A stretch of 64,000 nt of DNA from Lepeophtheirus salmonis (GCF_016086655.4 NC_052143.2:24257886-24321885); one strand, 5' to 3'. Counted from the first letter of the stretch, positions 48,410 to 60,737 are shown. Numbers and translations: made by a program. Notes: generated by a model from the letters alone, not told the origin.

Positions 48410-50580
48410 ACAAAGGAATTACCCTCATCACATACAACTGTTAGTATAGAACTAAGCTCTGTTTGTTCTTGGATATGAATAAGATATGTGTTTGAAAATA
48501 AGTCATTTGATTCACTGAAAGAAAAAAATAATGCCCTTGTTTCATCATCATTCATAATTTCCATTTATAGTTTAACAGCGAAGACACAAGATAGACATAC
48601 TATATCAGAAGGTGAAACTAATCCACCTCTATTATTCATGCTTAACAAATTTTCTTTTAAATGGTTGAGTTCTACTAAATCACTCTCTTATTTTGATAGA
48701 TAAAAAATTGGTGGCAAATCACTGGACTTTAGTAACTTATGACATTCTTCGCATTTTGTGACTTTTATAATCTTACTATACATCCGGATATATAAAAGGC
48801 GACTCCTTTAACATCGTGGAAAATAGTGTCGTTAATGTCAATATTCGGAAGGGCTTGATTCACAATTTTTGAAAATTGATTCGGATCTTCAGCTTTAACA
48901 GAAGAACATTTTAGTTCTTTTATAAACATTTTAGAAAATGAAGAAAGACTCAAAAGTCTATTTTTTTTTTTTTTTAGCTTCTAATAATTGCTTTATTGAA
49001 ATATAATAATTTGCTCCTCCAAGTTGGCGATATGTAAAGAAGCGATCTTCGATAGGATCAGAATTAATCTTTCCTGGAAGAACATGATCCATTCCTTTGA
49101 ATTTTAACAAATATATTGAAAGTTCTATCACACTAGCCAACGAATGTTTCAGAGTGTAAGAAGTTTCCTTGCTTAAACCTAATTTATTTAAGTTATCCCA
49201 TTCACCAATCCAGTTGAGAAATTGTTGTAAGAAAATGAGGTTTTCACAATCCCTAAGCTCAACAACTGTCCTTTTATTATCTTTCAAACGATGGGCTTCG
49301 AATTTATTTTTTAGATTTACGCAACACCAGAATTTTTTTATCAAGGACAAAAAGTTTGCTGTTTCTCCCCGTTTTAAGTTCATATTTTCATACGTCCTCA
49401 GACCAGATATAGTGGAGTCATGAAAGAAACAATCAGCCAGTTTGACATTAGTTCGCTCAATGATTCGTGGATTAATTACTTGAGCAGTTAATTTGTGCGC
49501 ATACTTAACAGGAAAGAAATTTTCTTTTTCATATAAATTACGAATATGATTGAAATTCGCAGGCATTGAAAGCACCATTAAATGGTGGACAATCAAATAT
49601 TGTACGAGTGAGTAGATTATAATATATATTCTTAAAAATATGAACCATATCAAATGGAAAATAAATTCTATTTCCAGGGGAGTATGAATTTTTCAACATT
49701 GTTTTGAAGAATTTTTTATTGCAAAAGTGTCCATCCGTTATTACTACTACGACGTTAAATCCAATGGAGCATACCATTTTCAGAACAGAATGATATGATA
49801 ATTGTATTAAATCAGAAGTTAGGGTTGAAACAGGAATATTTGCAGCGGTATCCTTGTATTTGCCAGAAATACTATTAATTAAAAAAAAAACACAATGTTT
49901 TTGTAGGGCCCATGTTTTTTAGCCCTGTAATTTTCCCTTTTGAATATTCAATTTTTTTTCATTACATACACTTAATATATGAGGATAGATACTTTATGAT
50001 CTTTATCTTGTATTGATTTGAATCTAGTTTCTAGATATTTATATGATTCTAATTCTGTTCCTGGCTTAACGTTCAAATTAGATGATAAGTCCTACTAATA
50101 ATTTACCGTTGGCAATATAAGAAGGCCTCCTTTAAACATGTATTTATTTAAAGCGGGTGAAATATTTATATTATAAACCAAAAAATAATTGAATAACCTA
50201 AACTTGGTTTCTCAATAAGGAAGTGCGTTAATGAAGTATCTTTGGAAATAAAAAGTACACTTGATGGAATATTGTACTCTTTAATTTTTTCTTTTAATTC
50301 ATCCAGGGTATAAAAATTATCGGAATTTATCAATTCCTGGTTCATATGATTAATCTTTTGATTTTCTTCTATTAGCTGCCGTTGTTTTTTCTGTATTTCT
50401 ACATTTAATGTATTTTCTAGAAAAATAACTTGGACCAGGGAATTTTAAAGGAATAACACCCTTCTTCAATAATTGAAGTTTTAAAGGTTGATCAGTATTT
50501 AAGCTTTGGTCTCTATAATCATTATTTGTGAAGTGAAGGGAACATTCTACTGCATTTTTTGTATTTATTGATTTGCTATC
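48410..50580 (-). mobile_element. P-element/THAP9-like transposase gene, degraded
   Basis: On the minus strand, 50580-50420 encodes the second half of a THAP zinc finger (VECSLHFTNNDY then LLKKGVIPLKFPGPS) just after a possible acceptor TTTCTTTCAG. The catalytic region follows: GFNVVVVITDGHFCNKKFF and PFDMVHIFKNIYYNLL (49777-49538), and the 231-codon frame 49653-48958 ending with DPIEDRFFTYRQLGGANYYI, the P-type insertion-domain signature. A carboxy segment (48953-48765) has FYISGCIVR and, after a frameshift, KVTKCEECHKLL, a C-x2-C knuckle. Several frameshifts and stops show it is inactive. I did not find its terminal repeats or the first THAP exon. Confidence 0.8.
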
Positions 50581-51259
50581 TGAAAGAAATACAAAGTTGA
50601 GAAAATAATTATATACTGTTTAATTTAGTTAATGAATTCCGATGTAACAGATACGAGTATAATACCTTGTGCCTAAGTTCTTGGAATTGTTATTTTTCAT
50701 TTATTTATTATATCTATATTAGTTGGAAAGCCATGTAATGTGACTTTCAAATTTATTTATTCATTTTTATTTGATCTGTATCCAGTTCTACCATTCGGAT
50801 CAATGTATGCGCTATTTTTACCCATTTTTTTAACTTGCAATGAGTATTGAAAATGAAACGATGATAAATGAATAAATTAGCATTTAACAATAAGTATAAA
50901 GATGTCTTTGCTTTCGTTAAAACAGTTGAGTTGGTTATTTTGCAGTGGTTCGTGTGCGCAAATTTGTGTGCACTCGAAGTATCAAGCTACCGTGCAATAC
51001 TTGAATATGTATATTCATATTTCATAAATTATGAATCATAATAAGTAATAACTTAACAAAAAAGTCAAAGTCGATATAAATATTTGATTAAAGTTGAGTG
51101 ATATTTTTTATATATGGGAAACTTATATAGTATAAACGAACGAATCACTCATGAAACTGAGTCGGCTCAGTACGTTCACTAAAAAGAGTCGTTCAAAAGA
51201 AGGAATCGTTGGCGGACGACACGGCATTATTAAGAGTACACATTGCACAAAAGTCAACA
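50581..51259. other. Unassigned sequence upstream of P-type relic
   Basis: May contain the missing amino-terminal exon or terminal repeat of the P-type element. I could not identify either. AT-rich, no open frame of note apart from a short one at 51151. Confidence 0.4.
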
Positions 51260-51850
51260 AGTGTCTACTAGTTTTAAGACTCGGTCCAGCACTATTTTTT
51301 TTTATTTTCGGTTCGGTCTTATGTGATTTTTTCTAGACCGATTTTTCGGTCCCGACCACGTTCTAAGATCGTAAACCCACTTTTTTCGGTCTCACTTTAT
51401 GGATCTATTTTTTTTTGTCTCAATTTATTAATCGATTTTTTTTCGGTCCTGCCCTGTAGACCTATTTTTTTAGGTTTTATATATTATGAGACACCATTTT
51501 TTTTTTCTAGATCAACCGTCATTAATTTTTTCAAAAAAAAAAAAAAATATCAAAACTAAAAGATATGTTCTAGAAGAAATACTGTATATATATAAGAGAC
51601 GACGGTATCCAAATTAATCTGAACTATACCTGTTTAAACTTCGTATGACGTCATTGTACTTGAAAAAACATGATGTCATGTTATAAACAATTTATCTGTA
51701 AAATCGGTCTAGACCAATTTTTTGGGACCGAAGTAGGTCGAATTTTTCTATGAGACCGATCCATATCGAGCTTTTTTGTTGAACCGAACTAATTGGGCCC
51801 AACAAAAATATATCAGTCTCAGACTGTTCTAGGATTTATAGACACTAGTT
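51260..51850. repeat. CGGTC/GACCG-rich repeat, possible hAT-type MITE
   Basis: Dense in TTTTTCGGTC and AGACCGA motifs. The outer AGTGTCTA at about 51261 has an inverted counterpart (TAGACACT) at about 51839. The motif content resembles the elements at 29376 and 45055. I see no convincing 8-bp target duplication. It interrupts or abuts the 3' terminal repeat of the gypsy element to its right. Confidence 0.45.
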
Positions 51851-51860
51851 TCTACATATG

Positions 51861-53758
51861 TATTTACAATATGTACATAATTGGTGATAACTTGAACTTT
51901 GGTTTTTATCTCATTCTTCTCACCCAAAAGAGTTTGTTTCAATGTAGTCCTTGAGATATTCAGGTCTATTTACAATTCGAGATGATCTTCTAAGAGTTAC
52001 GGAAGGAGAAGATGTAGAAGTGGTTTCTTTTCAATTGTTGTTTTGGAGTGTTGTAGGATTATCACTAACCGGAGAAATAGTAGGATCTGGTTCTTGTGAT
52101 AAAATCTCCGAAGCTGTATTGAATTGATCGCCTGATGGTTCTTTTGAATTGGAGTAATTAACATCACCGTTCTTTGGAGCTAGACTTCTGAGCGAAACAT
52201 TGGTTTCGATTCTGTTGTTTTGTCTTATTAAGGCAACTCAGGGTTTGCTTAAATAAGATCTACCTCTTCGACTAGAGGTTCGTATTTGCTTTGTCGAACA
52301 TTTCTTATGTGAAGTATCTTTCGCGAAGTCGTTAACCATGAAGGAAGGGCCAAACCATTTGTTGTTGTTTTTTTCTATTATAATTAAATATACGCTCGGA
52401 GGAGTGCAATTGGTAGCAGTACACAAGAGTGATCTGATTGCATGAAGAGCTTTTGGCAAAAACTTCTCCCATTGTTCTTGCTTTAAATCATTCGTTTTTG
52501 AGTTAAGGAGTATTGTCTTCCATATTATTCCATTGTAGCGTTCTACTTGTCCATTTCCTCTAGGATTATAAAGACTCGATCCACTTGGATACAATCACAA
52601 CACAAATCTTTCAATACTTTAACGGAAACATCTCTATACAATTCTTTCCCCAGAGTTATAGTGACGAGACATGCTCCCCTAATTTTTGATGATAAAGAAG
52701 TAGACGCCATTGTTTCTTTACTATTCATTTCAGTTATTGGCCATCCTCTTGACCTTGCTATTCCTTCTTGGAGGAAGTTGTCCGTACTCCCAATATCAAT
52801 TAATGCAGAAATGGGATAATTGTTTGTGAGAATTTCTATAATAGCCGATTTTAGACAAATGGGGGCTTTTGTAGAAGTGGCAAGTATTAGTGCTGAACTG
52901 CTGTGTTGCTGGAATTTGCATACCCGAACGTAATGCCCCTTTTTACTGCACTTTTTGCAAACAGCGTTTCTAGCCTGGCAATTTTGACGATTATGACGTG
53001 CATTGCCACAGAAATAACAAATTTCTGAAGTTACAGCAATTACAGGTTCTTCCGGTTTATATATTATTCCTTGCGTTTTAGAGGGAGTTAGAGCATTCAG
53101 TATTGGAGTTTGAGCATAGGTATCTGAGTGTCTTTGAGCCATATCTAAAGCTAAAGCTTGGTCATAAGCAGAAGTTAGGAGTCTTAGCTTTAAATTCACA
53201 TTCTTTGCCTAATAATTTTAAAGCTTGGAAAAATTGTTCAAGTGATTTTCCGGATTCTTGTCGTCTCGTAACTAACTGATGACGAGCAAAAATTTCGTTT
53301 TTTTTCTTAATATAGATTGAATTGAGTATTTTTATTGCACTCTTGAATTCTATCCCTTCAAAAATATATTCATAATTCGTGGGACTTTGATAATAGCAAA
53401 GAAGGAGTAGTTTGTCACCTTCGTTAGATTTGTCAGAGATGATTTTACTTAAGAAATTACTAAAAGAGTTTCGCCAATGGATCCAATTCTTCGTCGATGA
53501 AGTTTCTGTAGGTTCTGCCTCAAAGCGATCCGGTTTTAAGTATTTATCCATAATTAAGTTAAGTTAATTGAAATTATTAATAGTATACTTTTTAAGGTCT
53601 TACGTGAGGCTTTATTTAACTTAATTTTACACGTGGATAGGAGTTTACAATCCATGAGAAACTGGCATCATATGGGATAAACTAACTACTGGTTTAATAG
53701 CAAGTTCATCTATTTAATATTTACAATATGTGCATAATTGGTGATAACTTGAACTTTG
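51861..53758 (-). mobile_element. Internally deleted gypsy-like LTR element (gag-protease-integrase tail)
   Basis: A 40-bp near-identical direct repeat (51861-51901 and 53719-53758; core ATAATTGGTGATAACTTGAA) flanks minus-strand coding pieces, consistent with remnants of two LTRs. Gag (53551-53162) starts MDKYLKPDRFEAE. A second frame (53199-52543) has two zinc knuckles, CYFCGNARHNRQNC and CKKCSKKGHYVRVC, then a retropepsin-like ALIDIGSTDNFL in which the usual DTG/DSG is DIG. Integrase resumes abruptly (52594-52238) at YNPRGNGQVERYNG. Reverse transcriptase, RNase H and the integrase core are missing between, so the element is nonautonomous. Confidence 0.82.
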
Positions 53759-53759
53759 T

Positions 53760-54320
53760 TGCATGTGTGAAAACATAAATTCTTAATTTCACAGAGAAAA
53801 TAAGTCAGTATTGGAAGATTTACATGTTATAATGGACTCGAAAAGATAAACATGAGAATCCTAAGTTTTGACGAGTTCGGAGGTTTTGATGGGTTCCGAG
53901 CTTTTGTCAAATTTTGAAAAGGCGAGTTTTTCTAGATACATTTACAAAACTTATTCCCCTAAAATAACAATATCGGCATCGATTACATGTCTTTATAACA
54001 CATTTGTTCACATTTAGTTTGTGTTCAATTTGTTTCTTCTCAGTATTTCTTGATTGAGTATTTATTATTATAAATCCTTTCATTACAATGTTCATAAAAT
54101 TATAAGACTCACGTAACAAATTCAGGGTACGTATACTAAAATCTACCATCGCCACTTTCTCTTTCTAATTATTATTCCTTCTTTTTCTCTCTCTCTTTCT
54201 ATAGCACTAACTTTTTTCCCTAGACTAAACTGGATATTAATCTTACAGCAACGTAATATATTAAAATGTATCATACAATACATATTTACATCACCATGAT
54301 AATTATTCATATGAGTTTTG
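53760..54320. other. Unassigned AT-rich gap
   Basis: Between the gypsy-like element and the Merlin fragment. Short frames only; nothing recognised. Confidence 0.5.
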
Positions 54321-54324
54321 AGAT

Positions 54325-54799
54325 TGACGAGTCCAAGTTCGGAAAGACGAAGTATCATATAGGTATGCATCGAATAGGGGACTGGGTTGATAGAGACAAT
54401 GGGGATTGTTTCATGGTTGAGGTTGAAGACCGATAAGTGGGTACTCTCTTGTCACTCATCGCAAAGTACGTCGAACCCAGAACTACTATCATGCCCGACG
54501 CTTGGGTGTCCTATAGGCGGGTACATTCCTTAGGTATGCAACACTTTACTGTGGTGCATAAGAGAAATTATGTGGACCCCTTGCCTGTAGCTCATATTCA
54601 GACTATTGAGTCCTTGTGGAGACGAGTCAAGGGCATGATGCGTAAGCTAGTTGTTTTCAACACTTCAAGATATCTCTTTCCCACCTATTTATCAGAGTAT
54701 ATGTGGCGAAATAAATTCTCAAAGAATGAAGTTTTTGATCACATTTTGGATCATATTATTGAGCTAAATCCACTACAAATGTCTGTACGAGTAAAGTGA
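54325..54799 (+). mobile_element. Merlin (IS1595/ISXO2-like) transposase, carboxy fragment
   Basis: Reads SKFGKTKYHIGMHRIGDWVD, then VEVEDR, one in-frame stop, and continues as TLLSLIAKYVEPRTTIMPDA, VAHIQTIESLWRRVKGMMR and YLSEYMWRNKF. These are the conserved steps of the ISXO2-like DDE domain: the DESKFG start, the aspartate after TTI, and the N/Q-TIES-x-W block. The first third is absent and one stop interrupts it. Terminal repeats were not located. The bacterial IS1595-like ancestry is a property of the whole Merlin superfamily, not evidence of recent transfer here. Confidence 0.82.
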
Positions 54800-56459
54800 T
54801 TGAAGAGAAACACACAGAGATGAGTAATTGTTGCTTCTCTGAACCTCTGATAAGCAGACAAAAAATAAATAAGGAGTTGAATACTGGATAATGAAAGGGT
54901 AAGAACAAATCATGTTATTGCTTTAGAAAGATAATATATTTTTTTATCTCAATAGGTGATGTATATTTGATGTTTATCGGAAGTGGACTAACGGATATTA
55001 TAGAAAAAATATGCTTGTTATTATGGATATATGTTTTAAACGTCTATCTTACTTTACTTATTTAAATATTATAATATAAATAAAACTTTAGTATATATAT
55101 ATATCAAAAATTGTTATTTTATTTATACCAGGGTGGTGGAAGTGGTCGTTAAAAAATATCTTGGGTTTATCTTGAAAACATATAAATTAGTATCATTCAT
55201 TCTTAGATACTTCATTGATTCATACTCATTCAAATTAAAATTAGAAAAATAAAAATTTGTAGTATCTAATTCATTAATTTCCTTTATCTATACTTTTCTA
55301 TGATACAGCATATTTAATATATAGTTGAGTCTTGGTAAAAAAGTTCTTGGTATAGAAAAAGAGAGAGAAAAAAAAATAGGAAAAATAACCAGAGAGAGTA
55401 AGTGGTGATGGTAGATTTTAGTAAACTTGCCCAATAGTAATAAATAATAATACATAAGCATCAGAATTGCAAATTAAACATTATTTTCCCGATGCCAATT
55501 CAAGAACAAACACCCCATAGAAAATGGAAATACTTGGTTAGACCATCATGTAATCGGACTTGCTGGAATTTTCAATTTGATGTATCGTAGCGACTGCTGG
55601 ACAAGAGAGACATATTTTGACAAAACACGCAACCACCCATACGTCAATATTAAAAAGCGTGGTGGAAGTCAAATATCAGTCGTACACGCGTTATGGACAA
55701 TTACATCACATCGACCCGAACATCATTACGACAGTCGTATATTGTTTAAATAAGATATATATAACCCTACGTTAAACGTACCTCCAGAGCTGTAACTTCC
55801 GCAAAATATCAGTTTTAAGATAAACAATTAGGTGTTTCAATCTATTAATGATCATGTCTTTTATTCATCTTCTGAATCAGAATATAGATTTAATATTAAT
55901 CATAATTAAATCTATTTCAAAATATCAGTACCTGATTAGAAAAAGAAGAAATAAAGTTGAGCGACGTCATCAAAGACAGGACTTTATAAGTTTAGGACAT
56001 AACTGGACCCAAAGACATCTTTTACCTGAGAATATGAGATAAAAATTGCAGTTGTTTTATTTATTTAGTGAACGGCACGTAGTTTTATTTAAAGGACACT
56101 ACGGAAGGAGCGGTTAAGGAAACAATAAAAAAATCAATCAAAAGACAAGGAGGACTATGTTCCTAACACCAACCTATAATATCGTGTTATTATTATGATG
56201 TAGTTTCCCTTATTCTTCTCTTTTCACTAGGGGGAAGGAGAGACGGCCTCTTCAAACTGGCTGCGAGTCTGGAGGAACATGTAGCAGCTTCTAATTTTAA
56301 GCTAATCAGAAGAGAGATCTACGAAATCCTACCTTCCTTGACTTGAGTGTTCACTCTTTGCCTGAAGTCCTTTAGGTTTATTTAATGAAACTGCGTGCCG
56401 TTTACTAGATAAATACAACAACTACAATGTTTCTTTCATGTATTGTGGTAGAAGTATAC
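54800..56459. other. Intergenic with dispersed repeat
   Basis: Contains an inverted relative (55560-55700) of the repeat at 770-1005 and a block (55700-55810) like 38460-38600. No gene recognised. Confidence 0.5.
55560..55700 (-). repeat. Inverted copy of the 770-1005 repeat
   Basis: The minus strand reads TTTGACTTCCACCACGCTTT and, further on, GGTTGCGTGTTTTGTC, matching the plus strand near 789-870 with moderate divergence. It carries one unit only, without the tandem duplication. Confidence 0.7.
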
Positions 56460-59096
56460 AAGAGGTATATAGAGACAAGGTAGTACAGAGACGTTCCTTT
56501 CAGCCTATCAGTGCAGAAAATGTAAAATGACGTCACAAAGTAGGTCTTAAATATTAGAAAATAATTTGGTTACTAAATAAACTTAATATATTTATAAATA
56601 GCTTTGAAAAAAGTTATTAATAAAAATTAATTATTATAGGTACTTTTCTTAATATACTTTTTTTATTTACCTAATAACTAGTGAATATTTTAAAATATCC
56701 TTCATTGAAATAACTATTCCCTGATTTAATCAGTGTAGGCGTGGTAGTTTTTTTTTGTAATGAATGATAAATGTATTATAAATACATTTCAAATTATTTA
56801 TTTTACCCTTGAACGTCTTTCGAGGGTAAAAATTAACTTTTTGGAATTGCTAGAAGCCGTTAAAATCGACTTTAAGTTTTTATTTTTATTTTCTAAAATA
56901 AAATACTAAAAATAGGTCTTAGCTTATATTTTTCTGAATTATACACGTAAATAATACAAATTTAAACATCAAATAAATTTAAAATCATTATTAACAGAAA
57001 CTATTCAATTTAATATATGTAATAAATTTATGAAAAACAAACTCAGAATTTTTTTTTAATTACGATGAGTTTTTATCAGTCTCTTTTTAAATTTATCCTG
57101 GAAATATTTTTCTTTCAATACTTTAATCTTATTAGAGTCCTTAATCATCATCTTCAAAAATATAATTTAGAATCTAAATTCAAACTTCCCTCTGAAGTGA
57201 TAAAAAGTTTTCAAGATTAAGTTTTTCTATGACATGTTTATCCCTTCGAATTCCAACTCCATGAATTAAAAAAAAAAGATATTCATGTTCTTTTAAAGCT
57301 TCTAATAGATGCTGAGAGGGTTGCATTAATCCACCTTTAGAGACACTTTGAAGCCAGGGAGATATTTCTGACGAATTCAAGTTACTGGTTTTTTTTCAGA
57401 TTAATGAGGGTATTCCTCTTGAAATTTGTAGGCAATCCAGCGACACATATTAATCAATCCCTGATTGGCCATAAAATAGCCTTCAAAGTCTGAGTCTTGG
57501 ATTGCTTGGTCTGTAAAAGTAAACTCGGGAAGATAATCCTCAGCTGTTAGAGCAACACAAGATTCATACTAAATGTTTTAATTGAATGTATGAGCCATCG
57601 AAGCTGTAATGAATTGTCCATCTTCAATATGATCAAGCCTGTTGGATTCGTATAATAGAGCTCCAGTTCCTTGTTTACTCCTACATTGAACTGAAGCGGA
57701 TGGGACAGGAAATTCGGCTTGTCGGCCATGCATAAAGAGATGTATACCATTGCGTGCATCTACAGGAGTTGGGTGGTCATTGGGGCCGCCTAGTTGACGC
57801 AACCGCGAAAAGAAATTTTCAAGAGAGTCTTGATTACAACTAGAAGTTTTTCTGTGATTTCTTCCTGTGTTAAATTTCCAGGAAGAATTTTTTTACCCAT
57901 TAAAAAGTTAAATTTTGTTTTACTGTGGCCTTTTTCATGAAGGATATCTTTGACTAACTGAGAAGTATTAGGTCTTCTTGTTTTTTCTGAATCGTTAAAG
58001 CTCTTTTGAGCCTGCGAATTTGAAGTTTCAACTCAATCATTTCCTATCGACATTTTTGATTAGCACATTTTTCCTTTGACGATTGAGGTACTAAAATATC
58101 AGAGACTAATTCCTCTGTTGATGCACTTTATTACAGCATATTTTGATTCTTGAGTTTCTTCCACAAAGTTCAAAATTTCAATAGACACCTTCTTTTTAAT
58201 ACTATCTTCCTTGGTCATTTCAAGTCTATTCACAAGGTCAATCTTATTACCAGTAACTAGTAAGCCGTAGTCTTTTAGTTGCTTTTTTAGATCCTTAACC
58301 TTATGGCGACTAACAGAAGGTACTATCGGGGATTCCAATAAATGACTCAATATCCCACTTTTTTCCTTTTGCTCTGCTCTAAGAGTTCTTGGGGACTTTT
58401 CATTTTCAATAGATTTTGGGGAATTGATATTTGGCAGGGATTTAGGTTTAAACACTCTTTTAAAATTTGTTTCAGGAATCAACTGATACATTAACGTGGA
58501 AATCTCGAACGAATCATCACTGAAATATATGCTGCATATAAATGAAGTATCAAGATTAAATGGATCCTTCCTCATACATAATTGAGCCTAATTTCTTCTC
58601 AAACGAGGATAAGATGGGAATGAATGGTAGGATGACTCATGAGAACTTGGACAATTCAAGACATCCCATCGGGCATGGAGATGAATCCGAACATAGATGT
58701 ATACTTTCAGCCATTCTTAATGATTCCTTTACAACCTTATTACACTGATGAATTAACAATACTAAAGAAGATAGTAAATTAGTTGTAAAATCTTATCAAC
58801 AAGATTATCCTACTGACAATCATTTTAATGGAAGAAGGATATATTTTCCTGATTATTATATTAATTGATATGTAGTTCTTATTAGGTATATTAAAAAAAT
58901 ATATTAAGAAAAGTAGCTATAATAATTAACTTTTATTAATAACTTTTTTCAAAGCTATTTATAAATATATAGTTTATTTATTAACGAAAATTATTTTTTT
59001 ATACTAAAGACCTACTTTGTGACATCATTTTGCCTTTTTTGCACTGGTAGTTTGAATGGAAAACGTCTCTGTACTACCTTGGCTCTATATATCTTG
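56460..59096 (-). mobile_element. P-superfamily element with ~230-bp terminal inverted repeats
   Basis: 2637 bp. 56460-56691 and 58872-59096 are long imperfect inverted repeats sharing CAAGGTAGTACAGAGACG, GTCACAAAGTAGGTCTT and TTATAAATAGCTTTGAAAAA. Between them, on the minus strand, lie a THAP-like/SAP frame (58575-58099), a leucine-rich coiled-coil stretch with stops (about 58070-57960) and transposase carboxy pieces: ENFFSRLRQLGGPNDHPTP (about 57820-57760), PSASVQ, FEGYFMANQGLINMC and PWLQSVSKGGLMQPSQ (57360-57300). The RNase H-like catalytic core is missing. Stops and frameshifts occur in the carboxy part. I could not fix the exact ends or a target duplication. Confidence 0.85.
58099..58575 (-). 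CDS. THAP-like/SAP-domain remnant of P-type transposase
   Basis: 158 codons, the longest intact frame of the 56460-59096 element. The amino end resembles the second half of a THAP finger (FICSIYFSDDSF, then VFKPKSLPNI), but the His of the C-x2-H pair is Tyr, so zinc binding is doubtful. Residues about 105-125 (KVKDLKKQLKDYGLLVTGNK followed by a basic helix) look like a SAP DNA-binding motif. The first THAP half with the C-x2-C pair is not in frame upstream, where a stop intervenes. A SAP motif in a P-type transposase is unusual in my experience, but the match is by eye. Confidence 0.65.
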   Translation of the reverse strand: MRKDPFNLDTSFICSIYFSDDSFEISTLMYQLIPETNFKRVFKPKSLPNINSPKSIENEKSPRTLRAEQKEKSGILSHLLESPIVPSVSRHKVKDLKKQLKDYGLLVTGNKIDLVNRLEMTKEDSIKKKVSIEILNFVEETQESKYAVIKCINRGISL

Positions 59097-60737
59097 GAAG
59101 CATAGAGATAAAAAATATAGTGTTTACTTAAGGAAAAAACTGAAGGGAGAGACAGCTGATGAATACAGACTACAAAAGGATCAAAACACTAAATAGCCGT
59201 TTCGTCTGACTTAATAATGTGATTTTAGGGGCCTAATGGATAATGAGGGTACTCAACATAGTTCAAATTTTCCTCTTTTCTCTTATCCAAATGGAAAGTA
59301 TAAATACGAAATCTGGAAAATGCGAAATAGTTCATTGTTACAATAATTCATCAATCCCAATTTTCACTCTTAGGAAGGAGTATGATCTCTTAAAGGAATC
59401 TCCAGTATTGGTGTTTAAATTCGCCTTGAATCGCATGAAGCCTATGAGAACAATATGAAGAACATTTTCATAATTGATTTTTTCTTTAAATTCCTAATAT
59501 TCTCATTTGTTCTCGTAAATACTTATGTTATAAAAAAAATGTTTTAGAATATATAAGACAAATAAACATGTAATCAATGAAGTATCATTTAATCTAAAAA
59601 ATATTAGATAATAAAATTAAGTTTTTTAACCAATTATTAATATTTTTCAAATGATTGATTCTTAAACTGAATAAGACATGACAACTATCAAATATGAATG
59701 CTATCTTGATTTCAGGATGTCTCTTTTTGCTCTAATTTTTCACCCCCCCCCCAAGGATTCCATAGTACTAATTAAGGCATATGTATGAGTAATGACTATA
59801 TTTACAGTTGGTCTTTTTTCAATCATGTCATCAGAATTCATTTTTTACTACTGTCTTCTTCATAAGTTCTTCCCATTAAGATTCATCGATGGGACTCCAC
59901 TTTTTTAAGTGCATTGAAAAGTCGAAAATAGGGACAGTGCTCCATCAACAACTAACAAGTGTGCACTTAACTTTGTGCTTAATGATATCAGAGTTCTTGA
60001 AGTGCTTAAAACATATCCTTGACCATTTAGTTTGTTTCCAATCTTGGCGACGGCTTTAGAAGCATTGGATTTTTTGGACATCTGAAAATAGATAGTTATA
60101 AAATATATGGAAATTAAGTAACAAATAACAAGGATGCCAAAACATATGATTGTTTTATAAAGTTATAAAACTACTTATGGAAAATAGCTTATTTTCACAT
60201 AATTGTGGTTAATTTCACATGTCTTCCACAATTTACTAGCAAGATCGTGCTCTAGGAATCTAGAAAAATCCGGTGTTCTTGAAGTACAATTGAATGCAAT
60301 GCAAGCAGGCATTGAACTCTACGAATAAAAAAATATCAATGCATCAAGTTCCAATGATATCCACTACGATAAACTTACCTAATACCGAACTCTTTTTGTA
60401 AAAATTAGAAGGTTATTTTATCACTAATTATTCATTTATTAAGATTTTAAGAAATATTATTGATAACTGAAAGGGTAATGTTAACATAATAACTGAATGA
60501 TTTGATCCTTATGTTTCTTTATTGTTCATCAGCTGAACGCTTCAATAAATAGTCCTTGTCATTCTAATAAGTATGCACTCTATAACAAGGTGTTTTTTCA
60601 TTATCAAGAGAAGAAGGAAAATTTACTGAAGTCAATGTAGAGGCACTCCCCCAAAAAAAAAAAAATACTCTTATTATAACTTCTTGTAACCTTAGTATTA
60701 TAATTATGAATATAAAAAAAAATAATGTGCTATAACC
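59097..60737. other. Intergenic, unassigned
   Basis: A 71-codon plus-strand frame at 59243-59458 contains KCEIVHCYNNSS, faintly like the start of a THAP finger, but lacks the rest. Nothing else recognised; C- and A-runs are present. Confidence 0.45.

Noticed and set aside
58560..58748. Plus-strand frame inside the P-type element
   Set aside because: It overlaps the antisense of the THAP-like region and shows no domain of its own.
59243..59458. Possible THAP finger start (KCEIVHC)
   Set aside because: The conserved Pro, Trp and C-x2-H parts of a THAP finger are not found downstream.
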